A DNA stretch of 64,000 nt from Methylococcales bacterium (GTDB lineage: Bacteria > Pseudomonadota > Gammaproteobacteria > Methylococcales > Methylomonadaceae). Below, piece by piece: positions 38,215-48,245 of the stretch. The translations under genes and the position numbers were made by a program. Location of the stretch: positions 1,426,001 through 1,490,000 of the forward strand of contig JAUZSN010000002.1 in assembly GCA_030949405.1 (NCBI GenBank), written 5' to 3'. Within the stretch, counting starts at the first letter, position 1. Every line of letters starts with the position of its first letter. Below the pieces are notes generated by a model. The model searched no databases. It was not told the DNA's origin and worked only from the letters and a program-made list of their open reading frames with translations.

Positions 38215-39425
38215 TTAAATATATTTATCAACTGTTTTATAAAATAACGGAATATCCATAGGTTTCGTTAAATAGTCATTAAAGCCTGCCTTTTTGCCTT
38301 TTTCAATATTATGTTTACTGGTATTTGCTGTGATAGCAATAACAGGGGTATTTTTTGTAACGGAATGCGCTTTTAATTGCTCCAATACCTGATAACCATC
38401 AAGCTCTGGTAAATTAATATCTAACAAAATTAAATTAGGTTGATGACTAAAGGCCAAATCTAAACCTAAATGAGACGACGGGGCAAAAATAAGTTCTAAA
38501 TCAGGCCTGTTTTTTTTCAAGTAACATTTTAACTAGCTTAGTGTTAACGGGATTGTCTTCAATATATAATAACTTTGGCAACACGTTATCGTTTGATACC
38601 TCATCTTTTTCAATATAATCCTGACTCGCCTGAAAATTATTTCGTTGTTCATCCGAAAGTTCTGCAAGAGGAATTTCAATGGAAAAAGTACTGCCTTCAC
38701 CTTCATTACTGGTCACATAAATACGACCATCCATTAATTCAATTAATTTTTTGGTAATGACTAGCCCGATTCCTGTCCCTTCTATACTGGTTGTTTCCGC
38801 GTCTAACCGATTAAACGGTTTAAACATTTCTTTTAAATGCTTCGGAGAAATTTCTCTTCCCGTATTGGTATCGGTAATAGATAAAACTAATTTATTTTGT
38901 TGATTTTTGTGCGTACTAATTTTAATGGATCCGCTTTCTTTATTATATTTCACCGCATTAGAGAGGATATTTAAAATGACCTGCCGTATCCGTGTGTGAT
39001 CGGCATACACAATATATTCATTGCTATTAAGCTCACTACCCACCGTAATGGTAATATTTTTTGCTTCCGCCTGAACATCTAATAATCGTTTGCACTCACA
39101 AACTGTTTCATAAAGAAAAACGGTCTCCATTGATAATTCAACATGCCCTGTCTCAATTTTTGATAAATTAAGAATTTCATCAATAAGTTTTAATAAATGT
39201 TCGCCTGATTTTACAATATAACTCAGTTGTTCTTGATGTTTAGTCTCGTCAAGTGTCATTTGTAAGAGCTGACTAAACCCTAGAATGGCATTAAGTGGGG
39301 TTCGTAATTCATGACTCATATTCGATAAAAACAAGGATTTAGCCCGATTTGCTTCCTCAGCTTCATTTTTAGCGTGTAGGATTTGCTGTTTTTGTTTTTT
39401 CTCTAAACTATTATCCCAAATTATT
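38215..39425 (-). pseudogene. Histidine kinase–receiver hybrid, 5'-truncated and frameshifted
   Basis: The reading begins without a start codon (IIWDNSLEKKQKQQIL), giving a short coiled coil, then HisKA with the phospho-His in NMSHELRTPLNAILGFSQLL. The HATPase domain follows (NILSNAVKYN, GTGIGLVITKKL), then a receiver domain (LLYIEDNPVNTKLV). The receiver shifts frame at an A8 run (38510-38517 on the + strand shows T8) and continues with the phospho-acceptor Asp in LILLDINLPELDGYQVLE. With one A less the frame is continuous. Any sensor domain is missing, and a family A repeat lies 15 bp upstream of the remaining 5' end. Confidence 0.85.
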
Positions 39426-39439
39426 TAATCTATTTAGGG

Positions 39440-39588
39440 GGCTACCCATTTAAGACGGGAGATTCTGGTTCGAGGATTAACCGTTCGTCCTGAGCCCAGT
39501 TGAAGGACGGACGGTTAAGCCATTCATATTTCGATAAGCTCAGTACGAACGGCTTAACCTCAACCTGTCCCGTCTTAAGTTAGTAGCC
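39440..39588 (+). mobile_element. MITE-like repeat, family A copy 2
   Basis: 149 bp, the same length as copy 1, with ends CTACCCATTTAAGACGGG and CGTCTTAAGTTAGTAGCC. The interior (GTTCGTCCTGAGCCCAGT, CGGACGGTTAAGCC, TTCGATAAGCTCAGTACG) matches copy 1 closely. It lies between the truncated kinase and cysM. Confidence 0.85.
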
Positions 39589-39603
39589 TATGAAGTTAGG
39601 GTC

Positions 39604-40500
39604 TTATTCAGGAAAAACGCCTGTTGATAAATAACGATCCCCTCGATCACAAATAATAGCAACAATGACCGCATTTTTAAGTTCTTGAGATAAATGCAAT
39701 GCAGCCGCAACCGCTCCCCCTGATGAAACACCTGCAAAAATACCTTCTTTAGCGGCTAAGGCTCGTGTTGTTTCTTCCGCTGTTTGTTGATCGACTTCCA
39801 TAATGCGGTCGACGCGACTAGGCTCGTAAATTTTGGGTAAATAGGCTTGAGGCCAGCGACGAATTCCTGGGATTTTTGAATCGCCTTCGGGTTGAACCCC
39901 AATAATTTGAATATCTGAATTTTTATTTTTTAAATAGCGCGATGTTCCCATAATCGTCCCTGTGGTTCCCATGGCACTCACAAAATGGGTAATTGAACCT
40001 TCGGTATCACGCCATATTTCAATACCCGTGCCTTCGTAATGTGCGAGTGGATTATCAGAATTAGAAAACTGGTCTAAAATGCGTCCTTGCCCTTCTGCTT
40101 GCATTTGTCGTGCTAAATCAATAGCCCCCTCCATACTTTTTTTCGCAGGGGTTAAAATAATCTCAGCCCCATAAGCTTTCATCGACGCTCGACGCTCGGC
40201 ACTCATATTATCAGGCATAATCAACGTCATTTTATAGCCTTTAATGGCTGCGACCATCGCTAAAGCAATCCCTGTATTACCACTCGTTGCCTCAATTAAC
40301 CGATCACCGGGCTTTATTTCACCGCGTTGTTCGGCCTGTTGAATCATACTTAATGCAGGACGATCTTTCACCGAACCTGCGGGGTTATTCCCTTCTAATT
40401 TAACTAAAAGGGTATTACTATTAGAGTCAATTAGCCGTTGTAGCTTAACCAGCGGGGTATTGCCAACAAAAGATTCAATGGTTTTAAAGTTCATGGGCAT
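39604..40500 (-). CDS. cysM: Cysteine synthase B
   Basis: 298 residues. The PLP Lys lies in NPAGSVKDRPALSMI, the CysM form of the motif. TSGNTGIALA and GTTGTIMG bind the cofactor, and C-terminal GVSSGGAVAAAL is conserved. It makes cysteine from O-acetylserine and sulfide or thiosulfate. A second ATG two codons in (MNFKT) is equally plausible. Confidence 0.94.
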   Translation of the reverse strand: MPMNFKTIESFVGNTPLVKLQRLIDSNSNTLLVKLEGNNPAGSVKDRPALSMIQQAEQRGEIKPGDRLIEATSGNTGIALAMVAAIKGYKMTLIMPDNMSAERRASMKAYGAEIILTPAKKSMEGAIDLARQMQAEGQGRILDQFSNSDNPLAHYEGTGIEIWRDTEGSITHFVSAMGTTGTIMGTSRYLKNKNSDIQIIGVQPEGDSKIPGIRRWPQAYLPKIYEPSRVDRIMEVDQQTAEETTRALAAKEGIFAGVSSGGAVAAALHLSQELKNAVIVAIICDRGDRYLSTGVFPE

Positions 40501-40570
40501 CTATGATAAAAAAATGAAATTGATTATCCCATGAAACCCACCTTGAAAAGGTTATTTAACAGGGATTATT

Positions 40571-40579
40571 TGTTATAAT
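40571..40579 (+). promoter_or_regulatory. Extended -10 promoter of gyrA
   Basis: TGTTATAAT is an extended -10 element with a perfect TATAAT (40574-40579). No good -35 is visible at 16-18 bp, which fits extended -10 promoters. It precedes the likely gyrA start by about 115 bp. Confidence 0.55.
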
Positions 40580-40693
40580 TGCGAGGTTAATTCGTTATCT
40601 TTAGAAGTTTTAAAAACAAGAATAGTCTATCAAACTTCGAGATGCACAGACCAACATAAAGTGTTTGTCCTAAATCAACCTAATATGGATCTT

Positions 40694-43600
40694 ATGTCAG
40701 ATTTTGCTAAAGAAATTATTCCCGTTAATCTCGAAGATGAGATGAAACAATCCTATCTTGATTATGCCATGAGCGTAATTATAGGACGTGCGCTTCCTGA
40801 TGTTCGAGATGGCTTAAAACCTGTGCATCGTCGGGTTTTATATGCGATGAGTGTACTCGGTAATGATTGGAATAAACCGTATAAAAAATCAGCGCGGATT
40901 GTGGGTGACTGTTTTGTGAAAGGTGCTTTGGTTCATACAGAACAAGGCTTAAAAGCAATAGAAACCATTAAAGTAGGTGAAAAAGTTTTATTACCTGATG
41001 CGCGTTTAAGTGAGGTCGTTGAAGCTTTTCATAACCCACCGAGCGACGTAGTCAACGTTAATTTATCGAATGGTAATAAGTTAACGGTTACCTTGGGTCA
41101 ACTGTTTCGAGTTTTAAATGATGACTTAGAAATTACATGGGAAAAAGCGGAAGACTTACAGGGAAAACGTATTTTAGCGACTAATTCACGTTGTTTAGGT
41201 GATAACGGTTCTACTAATGATAAAAATAATTTAGCTTATATTATTGGTTTGTTAGTAGCGGAAGGCTGCTTAGCTGACCGAGGACGCACACAAAGAGTCT
41301 CTATTAATATGGTTGATACAGAAGCTTTAGAGTTTTTAAGTCAATATTGTGTTGCTAATAATATTAAAGTGAGCTGGACAGAAGTTACACCGAAAAATCC
41401 TAAGCATTCCCTACAACATTGTGTTCGTTTTACAGGTTTAGATGAAGCCTATCAATCTTGTGATCCTACTTGTGCTGATAAAATTGTGCCTGAATGGGTT
41501 TTAAGCGATAGAACTTTATTTGCAGCTTTTATTGCAGGATTTACCGATGGCGATGGACATATCCGCCTTAAAAAAAGTAAACGAGAAATCACGCTAACCT
41601 CTGCCTCAGCAAAATTATTGACACAAATACAAACTATGTTGGCTGATTTTGGTATTCATAGTTATTACACTTGTGAAGACTTTAGTGATAAAAATTATGG
41701 TGATAATTTCTTACCACGTTATAACTTATGGATTACAGGTGAAAACGCGAGTCGTTTTAGTCGTTTTATCGTTGATTATTTAAAAATTCCACGCAAACAG
41801 GCTGTAGCAGCTGAAATATCTGCATGGGAACGTTCTCATGCAAATGTGTTATCAGAGTTTATTTCAAGTGACGTTATTTTTACAGAGTTATCAAAACATC
41901 ACTTAGGCGGTGGTTGGTACAAAGATAAAAACGGTGATAAATTTCGTGCTGGAATTAAATACCTAACAGGTGCAAAAATTCGCTATAGCAGTGATTTATT
42001 TGATAAAGATATTTCCTATTCTCAGCTTGAGCAATGGGGAATTATTAACAAATTAGAACGAATTGGCTCACCCTTGGCCAAAAAATTAACCCATCTAATC
42101 AATACCTATTCGGTACTGACGGTTAACGATGTTATAAAACAAACAGAACAAGCAGAAACCTATGATATTCAAATTGCAGATGATAGCCACGAATTTTTAG
42201 TACAAGGGTGTGCTGTTCATAATTGCATTGGTAAATATCACCCTCATGGAGATACCGCAGTTTACGACACAATGGTTAGAATGGCACAGCCGTTTTCAAT
42301 GCGAAATATGCTCATTGATGGGCAAGGAAATTTTGGTAGTGTCGATGGCGATTCACCTGCCGCAATGCGTTACACAGAGGTTCGTATGGCTAAAATTTCT
42401 CATGAAATTTTAGCCGATTTAGATAAAGAAACCGTCGATTTTGTTTCTAACTATGATGACTCAGAATCTGAACCTTCGGTTATGCCAACTCGTGTTCCTA
42501 CGTTACTCGTTAATGGCTCATCAGGAATTGCTGTTGGAATGGCAACCAATATTCCCCCTCATAATTTAGGTGAAGTGATTAGTGCTTGTTTAGCCTTAAT
42601 CGACAATTCAGAAATGACGATTGCCGATTTAATGCAACATATTCCTGGGCCTGATTTTCCAACTGCCGCGTTTATTAATGGGGTAGACGGCATTTATGAT
42701 GCTTATAGCACAGGACGAGGTAAAGTTCACTTACGCGCAAAAGCGCATTTTGAACCGTTTGGGATAAATGATACCCGTGAAGCCATTATTGTTACCGAAC
42801 TTCCTTATCAAGTAAATAAAGCCCGTTTATTAGAAAAAATTGGGGAAATGCACAAAGATGGAAAGTTAACAGGTATTTCAGCCTTACGCGATGAATCCGA
42901 TAAAGATGGAATGCGGATGGTCATTGAGCTTAAACGCGGTGAAGTCGCTGAAGTGATTCTTAATAATTTATACAAACAAACCCAATTACAAACGGTTTTT
43001 GGAATGAATATGGTTGCGATTCTTAATCGCCGTCCGTATTGTATGAACTTAAAAGAAATATTAGCCGCTTTTATCAATCATCGTCGTGAGGTTGTTACAC
43101 GTAGAACCTTATTTTTATTACGCAAAGCGCGTGATAGAGCCCATATTTTAGAAGGGCTTGGGGTCGCTTTATCCAATATTGATGCCATGATTGTATTAAT
43201 TAAAGGCGCGAAAAATCCAGCCGAAGCACGAGCGGGTTTATTAGCACAAAATTGGAACGTAGGCATGGTGCGGGCTTTATTGGAAAATTCTGATATGTCG
43301 CGTTCACGCCCTGATGATTTACCCGAGGGTTTTGGTGTAGACGGTGATTTTTATAAACTTTCACCGATACAAGTCCAAGCCATTTTAGAATTACGTTTAC
43401 ATCGTTTAACAGGGTTGGAACAAGATAAAATTCTGGCTGAATTTAAACAGCTCTTAGGCTTGATTGATGAATATTTATTTATTATTAATCATGATTCCCG
43501 TCTAATGGAAATTATCAAAGAAGAATTAGAGGTCATCAAAGAACAGTATGCCGATGCCCGTCGTACCGTTATTTTACAAGATCGTTTAAACTTAAGTATT

Positions 43601-44695
43601 GAAGATTTAATCACCGAGGAAGATAGGGTGGTTACGATGTCTCATGAAGGCTATGTTAAATCACAACCGTTAAGTGATTACAAAGCACAACGACGCGGCG
43701 GTCGTGGAAAAATGGCGGCGGCCACTAAAGAAGAGGATTTTGTTGAAAAACTCATTATTGCCAATACTCATGATACGGTTTTATGTTTCTCATCGTTAGG
43801 CAAAGTTTATGGCTTAAAAGTTTATAACTTACCCGTAGCCAGTCGAACCTCACGCGGTAAACCCTTTGTTAATTTATTACCTCTGGCCAAGGATGAAAAA
43901 ATTAATGCCATGTTGCCCGTTAGTGAATTTAGTGATGATAAATTTGTATTTATGGCAACGGCAAATGGAACGGTTAAGAAAACCCCTCTAAAAGAATTTT
44001 CCCGTCAACCCGTTAATGGAAAAATTGCTCTTGATTTACGTGGTGATAATAGTTTAGTGGGTGTTGTTATTACTGATGGGCAACAAAACGTTTTATTATT
44101 TAGCAGTAATGGAAAGGTCATTTGTTTTAATGAAGCCGATGTACGGTCAATGGGACGAACAGCCGCTGGGGTTCGTGGAATTCGTTTAAAAGAAGATCAA
44201 AAAATTATTTCATTAATTATTGGTGCCGAAGGAACCGTTCTTAATATTACTGAAAATGGTTTTGGTAAACGCACCTTGATTGAAAAATATAATTGCCAGA
44301 AACGAGGTGGACAAGGGGTTATTGCTATTCAAACCTCAGAACGTAATGGGGCGGTAGTTGGGGCTGTTTTAGTGAATGATACCGATGAAATTATGCTCAT
44401 TACTAATGGTGGAACCTTAGTTAGAACGCGTGTTGATGAAATTTCAATCGTGGGGCGTAATGCACAAGGTGTAACGGTTATTCGTCCTGATAATGGTGAA
44501 AAAGTCGTAGGGGTTGATCGAATTGATGGGTTACCTGATGACGATGAGGAGAGTTCTTTAGATTCATTAGAAGCCGAAGAAAATGGAGAAAATGGAGAAA
44601 ATGGAGAAAATGGAGAAAATGGAGAAAATGGAGAAAATGAAATAGAAAGTAGCCCTGAATCCAATGTTAATGATGATAAAGGAATCGTTGAGTAA
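40694..44695 (+). CDS. gyrA: DNA gyrase subunit A precursor with an intein
   Basis: The ATG at 40694 ([19 protein letters not shown]) matches the family start; in-frame GTG (40661) and ATG (40685) lie upstream. The precursor has about 1333 residues, of which 438 are an intein, leaving an 895-residue GyrA. The N-extein ends ARIVGD and the C-extein resumes [16 protein letters not shown], so the intein splits the motif just before the quinolone-resistance region (Thr at the E. coli Ser83 position). The catalytic Tyr is in [11 protein letters not shown]. GyrA-box QRRGGRGK and the six-blade beta-pinwheel follow. The acidic tail contains a six-fold Asn-Gly-Glu repeat. Confidence 0.96.
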   Translation: MSDFAKEIIPVNLEDEMKQSYLDYAMSVIIGRALPDVRDGLKPVHRRVLYAMSVLGNDWNKPYKKSARIVGDCFVKGALVHTEQGLKAIETIKVGEKVLLPDARLSEVVEAFHNPPSDVVNVNLSNGNKLTVTLGQLFRVLNDDLEITWEKAEDLQGKRILATNSRCLGDNGSTNDKNNLAYIIGLLVAEGCLADRGRTQRVSINMVDTEALEFLSQYCVANNIKVSWTEVTPKNPKHSLQHCVRFTGLDEAYQSCDPTCADKIVPEWVLSDRTLFAAFIAGFTDGDGHIRLKKSKREITLTSASAKLLTQIQTMLADFGIHSYYTCEDFSDKNYGDNFLPRYNLWITGENASRFSRFIVDYLKIPRKQAVAAEISAWERSHANVLSEFISSDVIFTELSKHHLGGGWYKDKNGDKFRAGIKYLTGAKIRYSSDLFDKDISYSQLEQWGIINKLERIGSPLAKKLTHLINTYSVLTVNDVIKQTEQAETYDIQIADDSHEFLVQGCAVHNCIGKYHPHGDTAVYDTMVRMAQPFSMRNMLIDGQGNFGSVDGDSPAAMRYTEVRMAKISHEILADLDKETVDFVSNYDDSESEPSVMPTRVPTLLVNGSSGIAVGMATNIPPHNLGEVISACLALIDNSEMTIADLMQHIPGPDFPTAAFINGVDGIYDAYSTGRGKVHLRAKAHFEPFGINDTREAIIVTELPYQVNKARLLEKIGEMHKDGKLTGISALRDESDKDGMRMVIELKRGEVAEVILNNLYKQTQLQTVFGMNMVAILNRRPYCMNLKEILAAFINHRREVVTRRTLFLLRKARDRAHILEGLGVALSNIDAMIVLIKGAKNPAEARAGLLAQNWNVGMVRALLENSDMSRSRPDDLPEGFGVDGDFYKLSPIQVQAILELRLHRLTGLEQDKILAEFKQLLGLIDEYLFIINHDSRLMEIIKEELEVIKEQYADARRTVILQDRLNLSIEDLITEEDRVVTMSHEGYVKSQPLSDYKAQRRGGRGKMAAATKEEDFVEKLIIANTHDTVLCFSSLGKVYGLKVYNLPVASRTSRGKPFVNLLPLAKDEKINAMLPVSEFSDDKFVFMATANGTVKKTPLKEFSRQPVNGKIALDLRGDNSLVGVVITDGQQNVLLFSSNGKVICFNEADVRSMGRTAAGVRGIRLKEDQKIISLIIGAEGTVLNITENGFGKRTLIEKYNCQKRGGQGVIAIQTSERNGAVVGAVLVNDTDEIMLITNGGTLVRTRVDEISIVGRNAQGVTVIRPDNGEKVVGVDRIDGLPDDDEESSLDSLEAEENGENGENGENGENGENGENEIESSPESNVNDDKGIVE
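40910..42223 (+). other. Intein with LAGLIDADG homing endonuclease inside GyrA
   Basis: 438 residues, beginning with Cys1 ([27 protein letters not shown]) and ending AVHN before a Cys +1. Block F ([17 protein letters not shown]) and the penultimate His-Asn are intact. The two LAGLIDADG helices are [11 protein letters not shown] (~residues 111-121) and [12 protein letters not shown] (~207-218), so the endonuclease may be active. Block B reads TVTLGQ (61-64), with Gln where the usual TxxH has His. A GyrA intein in mycobacteria sits at the active-site Tyr, a different position. Confidence 0.93.
44582..44635 (+). repeat. Six tandem 9-bp repeats at the 3' end of gyrA
   Basis: AATGGAGAA is repeated six times without a mismatch, encoding Asn-Gly-Glu units in the acidic C-terminal tail. 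Changes in copy number would keep the frame. Confidence 0.95.
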
Positions 44696-45096
44696 TTTGA
44701 AAAAATATGGATAAAAACTTATTTTTAACAATGAATAGCCCGTATTTTTCACACTATATACGGGCTAACGTATAAAAAAATGCCATCGCCTTTTATTTTT
44801 AAATGCTTGTCACGGCTATCAACTTAAGACGGGGAAGTTGAGGTTAAGTCGTTCGTACTGAACTTGTTGAAGTATGAACAGCTTAACGGTCCGCCTTTCG
44901 ACTAGGCTAAGGACGAACGGTTAAGCCTCGCTCCATAATGTCCCATCTTAAGTTGGTAGCCCTTATTACCAAAGCACGCTATTTTTATTTATTTTTCAGT
45001 CTAATAATATGAAACCCCCTCCTAAAAGCTTACAAGTTTTATTCTTTTTGTCAGAATTTTAGGGGTTATGATTACTATTAACCCTCATTAAACCTT
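44696..45096. other. Intergenic region with repeat copy 3 and an inverted repeat before the defence operon
   Basis: Apart from the family A element (44814-44961), the 135 bp before the methyltransferase hold an imperfect inverted repeat: CCTAAAA at 45021-45027 and TTTTAGG at 45057-45063, each flanked by C- or G-runs. It lies 30-80 bp before the ATG and could be an operator or hairpin. Confidence 0.4.
44814..44961 (-). mobile_element. MITE-like repeat, family A copy 3 (inverted)
   Basis: 148 bp between GGCTATCAACTTAAGACG and ATCTTAAGTTGGTAGCC. The order of the interior palindromes is reversed relative to copies 1 and 2 (GGTTAAGCCTCGCTCCAT is near the right end). It lies just upstream of the methyltransferase operon. 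Confidence 0.83.
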
Positions 45097-47736
45097 ATGA
45101 ATACAGAAGAAAATCTTCATTCACTTATCGCTTCTTTGGATAAAAATACCTTTATCTATGATTTATTATTAGCTTATGGTTTACCTAGAGCGTCGATTAC
45201 TCGCTTAAAAAAAGGCGATTACAATTTATCTAACGTTGAGGGGGAAATTATTTGGAAGAAGAAGCTTTTTTTTAAATCGGTAGAGGATGAAGATTTACAT
45301 AGTTTATTTGATGCGTTAAAAAATTCGCCTGTAATCAGTAAGCAGCATCCGCGTTTTATGATGTTGACTAATTTTAAATCCTTGTTAGCGACGGATACTA
45401 AAACGGGGGATAGTTTAGATATTGCGCTGGATGAATTGCCTAAGCATTATGATTTTTTCTTGCCTTGGGCGGGGATTGAAAAAGCGCAATTTCAGAATGA
45501 AAACCCTGCGGATGTTAAAGCGGCTGAACGTATGGGGCGTTTGTATGATCTTATTTTAGAGGACAATCCTACACATGAGGCAACGGAGATTCACGCGCTG
45601 AATATTTTTTTGTCGCGGTTGTTGTTTTGTTTTTTTGCGGAAGATACGGGGATTTTTAAGCCGAGTCAGTTTACTAATGCGTTAGCATTGCATACGGTTG
45701 AGGATGGGGGAGATTTACAGGGGTATTTACAGAAGTTGTTTGTGGTTTTGAATCGGCGTGAGCGTTCGGAGTTTCCTCAGTTTTTGCAATATTTTCCGTA
45801 TGTAAATGGCGGTTTATTTGCCGATGATGTGGCTTTGCCTGTGTTTAGTCGTCAGTCGCGGAAGTTGATTATTGAGTGTGGGACGTTAAATTGGAAGGAT
45901 ATTAATCCTGATATTTTTGGTTCGATGATTCAGGCGGTGGTGCATAACGATCAGCGTAGTAATATGGGGATGCACTATACCTCGGTGGTTAATATTATGA
46001 AGGTGATTGAGCCTTTATTTTTGAATGATTTGACGTTGGCGTTAGAGAATGCTGAGAATCATGAGGGACGCTTGAAGAAGTTGTTGCATCGTTTGTATCA
46101 GTTGCGAATTTTTGATCCTGCGTGTGGGTCGGGTAATTTTTTGATTATTGCGTATAAGGTGTTGTGTCGGTTAGAGATTGCGATTTTTAAGCAGTTGCAA
46201 AAGATTGATGCGTCTAATTGGAAGCAGGCTGTTTCGGGTTTGCATTTGAATCAGTTTTATGGGATTGAGTTGGATGATTTTGCGCATGAGACGGCGAAGT
46301 TGTCTTTGTGGTTGACTGAGCATCAAATGAATCTTGAGTTTAGGGCGGTGTTTGGTGAGGCGCGTCCGACGTTGCCTTTACAAGATACGGGGCATATTGT
46401 GTGTGGCAATGCGACCCGTTTAGATTGGGAAGAGGTATGTCCGAAAGTGGGGGAGATTTATATTTTGGGAAATCCGCCTTATTTGGGTGGAAAGTTACAA
46501 AGCGCAGACCAAAAAAAAGATTTGAGTTTTGTATCATTTGAAATTATGAATTGTAAAAACTTAGACTATATCTCTTGCTGGTTTATCAAAGGAACTAAAT
46601 ATATAAATAATTCATTAATAAAATGTGCTTTTGTTTCAACTAATTCAATATGCCAAGGTGAACAAGTCTCACTGCTTTGGAATTATTTATTTAGCAAAAA
46701 AATAGAAATAGACTTTGCTCATCAATCGTTTAAATGGACAAATAATGCAAGAGGTAACGCTGGAATAACATGCGTTATAGTGAGTATTCGTAATATATCG
46801 AATCAACCTAAATTTTTATTTGAAAACTTAGTGAAAAGACAAGTTAAAAATATAAATGCTTATTTGACATCTGGTACTGGATTAATAATAAATAAGAGAG
46901 CTAAAGCTATTTCAAACCTTCCCCTTATTTATTTTGGTAATATGCCTAGAGATGGAGGGCATCTTGTTATATCCTCTGAAGAAGAGAGAGCATCAATTAT
47001 TTCATCAGATCCTAGGGCTAGTAAATTTATTCTTAAATATTTAGGTTCAAAAGAGTTTATACGAAGTGAGATACGTTATTGCTTATGGATTGAAGATAAA
47101 GATTTAAATGAAGCCTCTTCAATTCCTAAAATTAATAATCGAATACTTGCTGTAAAAAACGAACGATTGATAAGTAAAGCTGAAAGTACAAAAAAATATG
47201 CGAATCAACCTCATAGATTTGTTCAAATAAGCTATCAAAAAAAAAGATCAATCATTATTCCAAGTGTTTCTTCAGAACGAAGAGAATATATTCCTATTGG
47301 TTTCCTTGATAAAAATATTATTGTTTCTAATCTTGCATTTGCAATTTACGACCCACCCACTTATATTTTCGCCATAATTTCCTCAAGAATGCACATGACA
47401 TGGGTACGCGCAGTGGCTGGTCGCTTAAAAACAGATTACCGTTATTCCTCTACACTTTGCTACAACACCTTCCCCTTTCCAAAAATCAGCAAAGCTAAAA
47501 AAATCATTTTAGAAGACTGTGTTTTTAAAGTTTTAGACGAGCGCGAATTACATCCCGAAAAAACAATAGCGCAACTTTATGACCCCGATAAAATGCCCGA
47601 AGGCTTACGCCAAGCCCATCATGAAATGGATCTAGCCATCGAACAATGTTACCGCACCACACCCTTTAAAAATGACGAAGAACGCCTAGAATATTTGTTT
47701 AAACGCTATGAAAAAATGATTGCAGCGGAGGCTTAA
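45097..47736 (+). CDS. MmeI-like class I DNA methyltransferase (possible restriction-modification component)
   Basis: 879 residues. The N-terminal ~130 (FIYDLLLAYGLPRASITRLKKGDYNL, EIIWKKKLFFK) and ~250-residue helical spacer resemble MmeI-like/YeeA-type proteins. SAM-binding motif I is DPACGSGNF (from D340) and motif IV ILGNPPYLGG (N459), so it is an adenine-N6 or cytosine-N4 amino-methyltransferase. The target-recognition part (~470-770) is followed by a conserved C-terminal region (GRLKTDYRYSSTLCYNTFPFP). No convincing nuclease motif is seen at the N-terminus. DNA encoding the recognition part (46490-47390) is more AT-rich than both flanks. It leads an operon with brnT, brnA, a helicase and a GIY-YIG nuclease. 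Confidence 0.87.
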   Translation: MNTEENLHSLIASLDKNTFIYDLLLAYGLPRASITRLKKGDYNLSNVEGEIIWKKKLFFKSVEDEDLHSLFDALKNSPVISKQHPRFMMLTNFKSLLATDTKTGDSLDIALDELPKHYDFFLPWAGIEKAQFQNENPADVKAAERMGRLYDLILEDNPTHEATEIHALNIFLSRLLFCFFAEDTGIFKPSQFTNALALHTVEDGGDLQGYLQKLFVVLNRRERSEFPQFLQYFPYVNGGLFADDVALPVFSRQSRKLIIECGTLNWKDINPDIFGSMIQAVVHNDQRSNMGMHYTSVVNIMKVIEPLFLNDLTLALENAENHEGRLKKLLHRLYQLRIFDPACGSGNFLIIAYKVLCRLEIAIFKQLQKIDASNWKQAVSGLHLNQFYGIELDDFAHETAKLSLWLTEHQMNLEFRAVFGEARPTLPLQDTGHIVCGNATRLDWEEVCPKVGEIYILGNPPYLGGKLQSADQKKDLSFVSFEIMNCKNLDYISCWFIKGTKYINNSLIKCAFVSTNSICQGEQVSLLWNYLFSKKIEIDFAHQSFKWTNNARGNAGITCVIVSIRNISNQPKFLFENLVKRQVKNINAYLTSGTGLIINKRAKAISNLPLIYFGNMPRDGGHLVISSEEERASIISSDPRASKFILKYLGSKEFIRSEIRYCLWIEDKDLNEASSIPKINNRILAVKNERLISKAESTKKYANQPHRFVQISYQKKRSIIIPSVSSERREYIPIGFLDKNIIVSNLAFAIYDPPTYIFAIISSRMHMTWVRAVAGRLKTDYRYSSTLCYNTFPFPKISKAKKIILEDCVFKVLDERELHPEKTIAQLYDPDKMPEGLRQAHHEMDLAIEQCYRTTPFKNDEERLEYLFKRYEKMIAAEA

Positions 47737-47742
47737 TAAACT

Positions 47743-48039
47743 ATGCAATATCATTTTGAATGGGATCCTATTAAAACCAAAACAAACTTAAAAAAACATG
47801 CTGTTAGCTTTGAAGAAGCCGCTGAAGTGTTTCTTGACCCCTTACAATTAACGCTACCTGATAATGAACATCATGATGCAGAAGAACGCTGGATTACTTT
47901 AGGAAATACGCAGCAACATAAATTACGCTTAGTTGTTCATACTTTTGTAAGCTACAGCCAAGAGCAAATAACAATCCGTATTATTTCAGCAAGACCTGCA
48001 AACCGACACGAACAAAGACGCTACGAGGAAATAGAATGA
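47743..48039 (+). CDS. brnT: BrnT-type ribonuclease toxin
   Basis: 98 residues. FEWDPIKTKTNLKKHAVSFEEAAEVFLDPLQLTLPD and the C-terminal IRIISARPANRHEQRRYEE are the hallmarks of BrnT, a RelE-fold ribonuclease. It starts 6 bp after the methyltransferase stop, and its end overlaps the antitoxin start by 4 bases (ATGA). It should cleave RNA when not held by BrnA. Its position inside a restriction-like operon is notable. Confidence 0.93.
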   Translation: MQYHFEWDPIKTKTNLKKHAVSFEEAAEVFLDPLQLTLPDNEHHDAEERWITLGNTQQHKLRLVVHTFVSYSQEQITIRIISARPANRHEQRRYEEIE

Positions 48040-48245
48040 AAGACGAATATGATTTTTCCAATGCCGAACGTGGGCGTTTTTATCGCCCCGATGCCACTTT
48101 AAAACTGCCCGTTTATTTAGAAACTGATGTTGAAAACTGGTTTACAGAAAAAGCCCAAGCCAAAGGCGTTAATCTTACGGATTTAGTGAATGACTTATTG
48201 CGTAAAGATATATCTTTAATTCAAGCCGTCACTAAAAATGCCTAA
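48036..48245 (+). CDS. brnA: BrnA-type antitoxin
   Basis: 69 residues. KDEYDFSNAERGRFYRPDATLKLPVYLETDVENWFTEKAQAKGVNLTDLVNDLLRKDI matches the BrnA/CopG-like antitoxins that follow brnT, with a C-terminal ribbon-helix-helix segment for DNA binding. Such antitoxins repress their own operons. It overlaps both brnT (4 bases) and the helicase (8 bases), so it might influence expression of the whole unit. Confidence 0.88.
   Translation: MKDEYDFSNAERGRFYRPDATLKLPVYLETDVENWFTEKAQAKGVNLTDLVNDLLRKDISLIQAVTKNA

Noticed and set aside
44329-44752. Two antisense open frames opposite the gyrA tail with Phe-Ser-Pro and Phe-Ser-Ile repeats
   Set aside because: They are the reverse reading of the AATGGAGAA tandem repeat and have no start signals.
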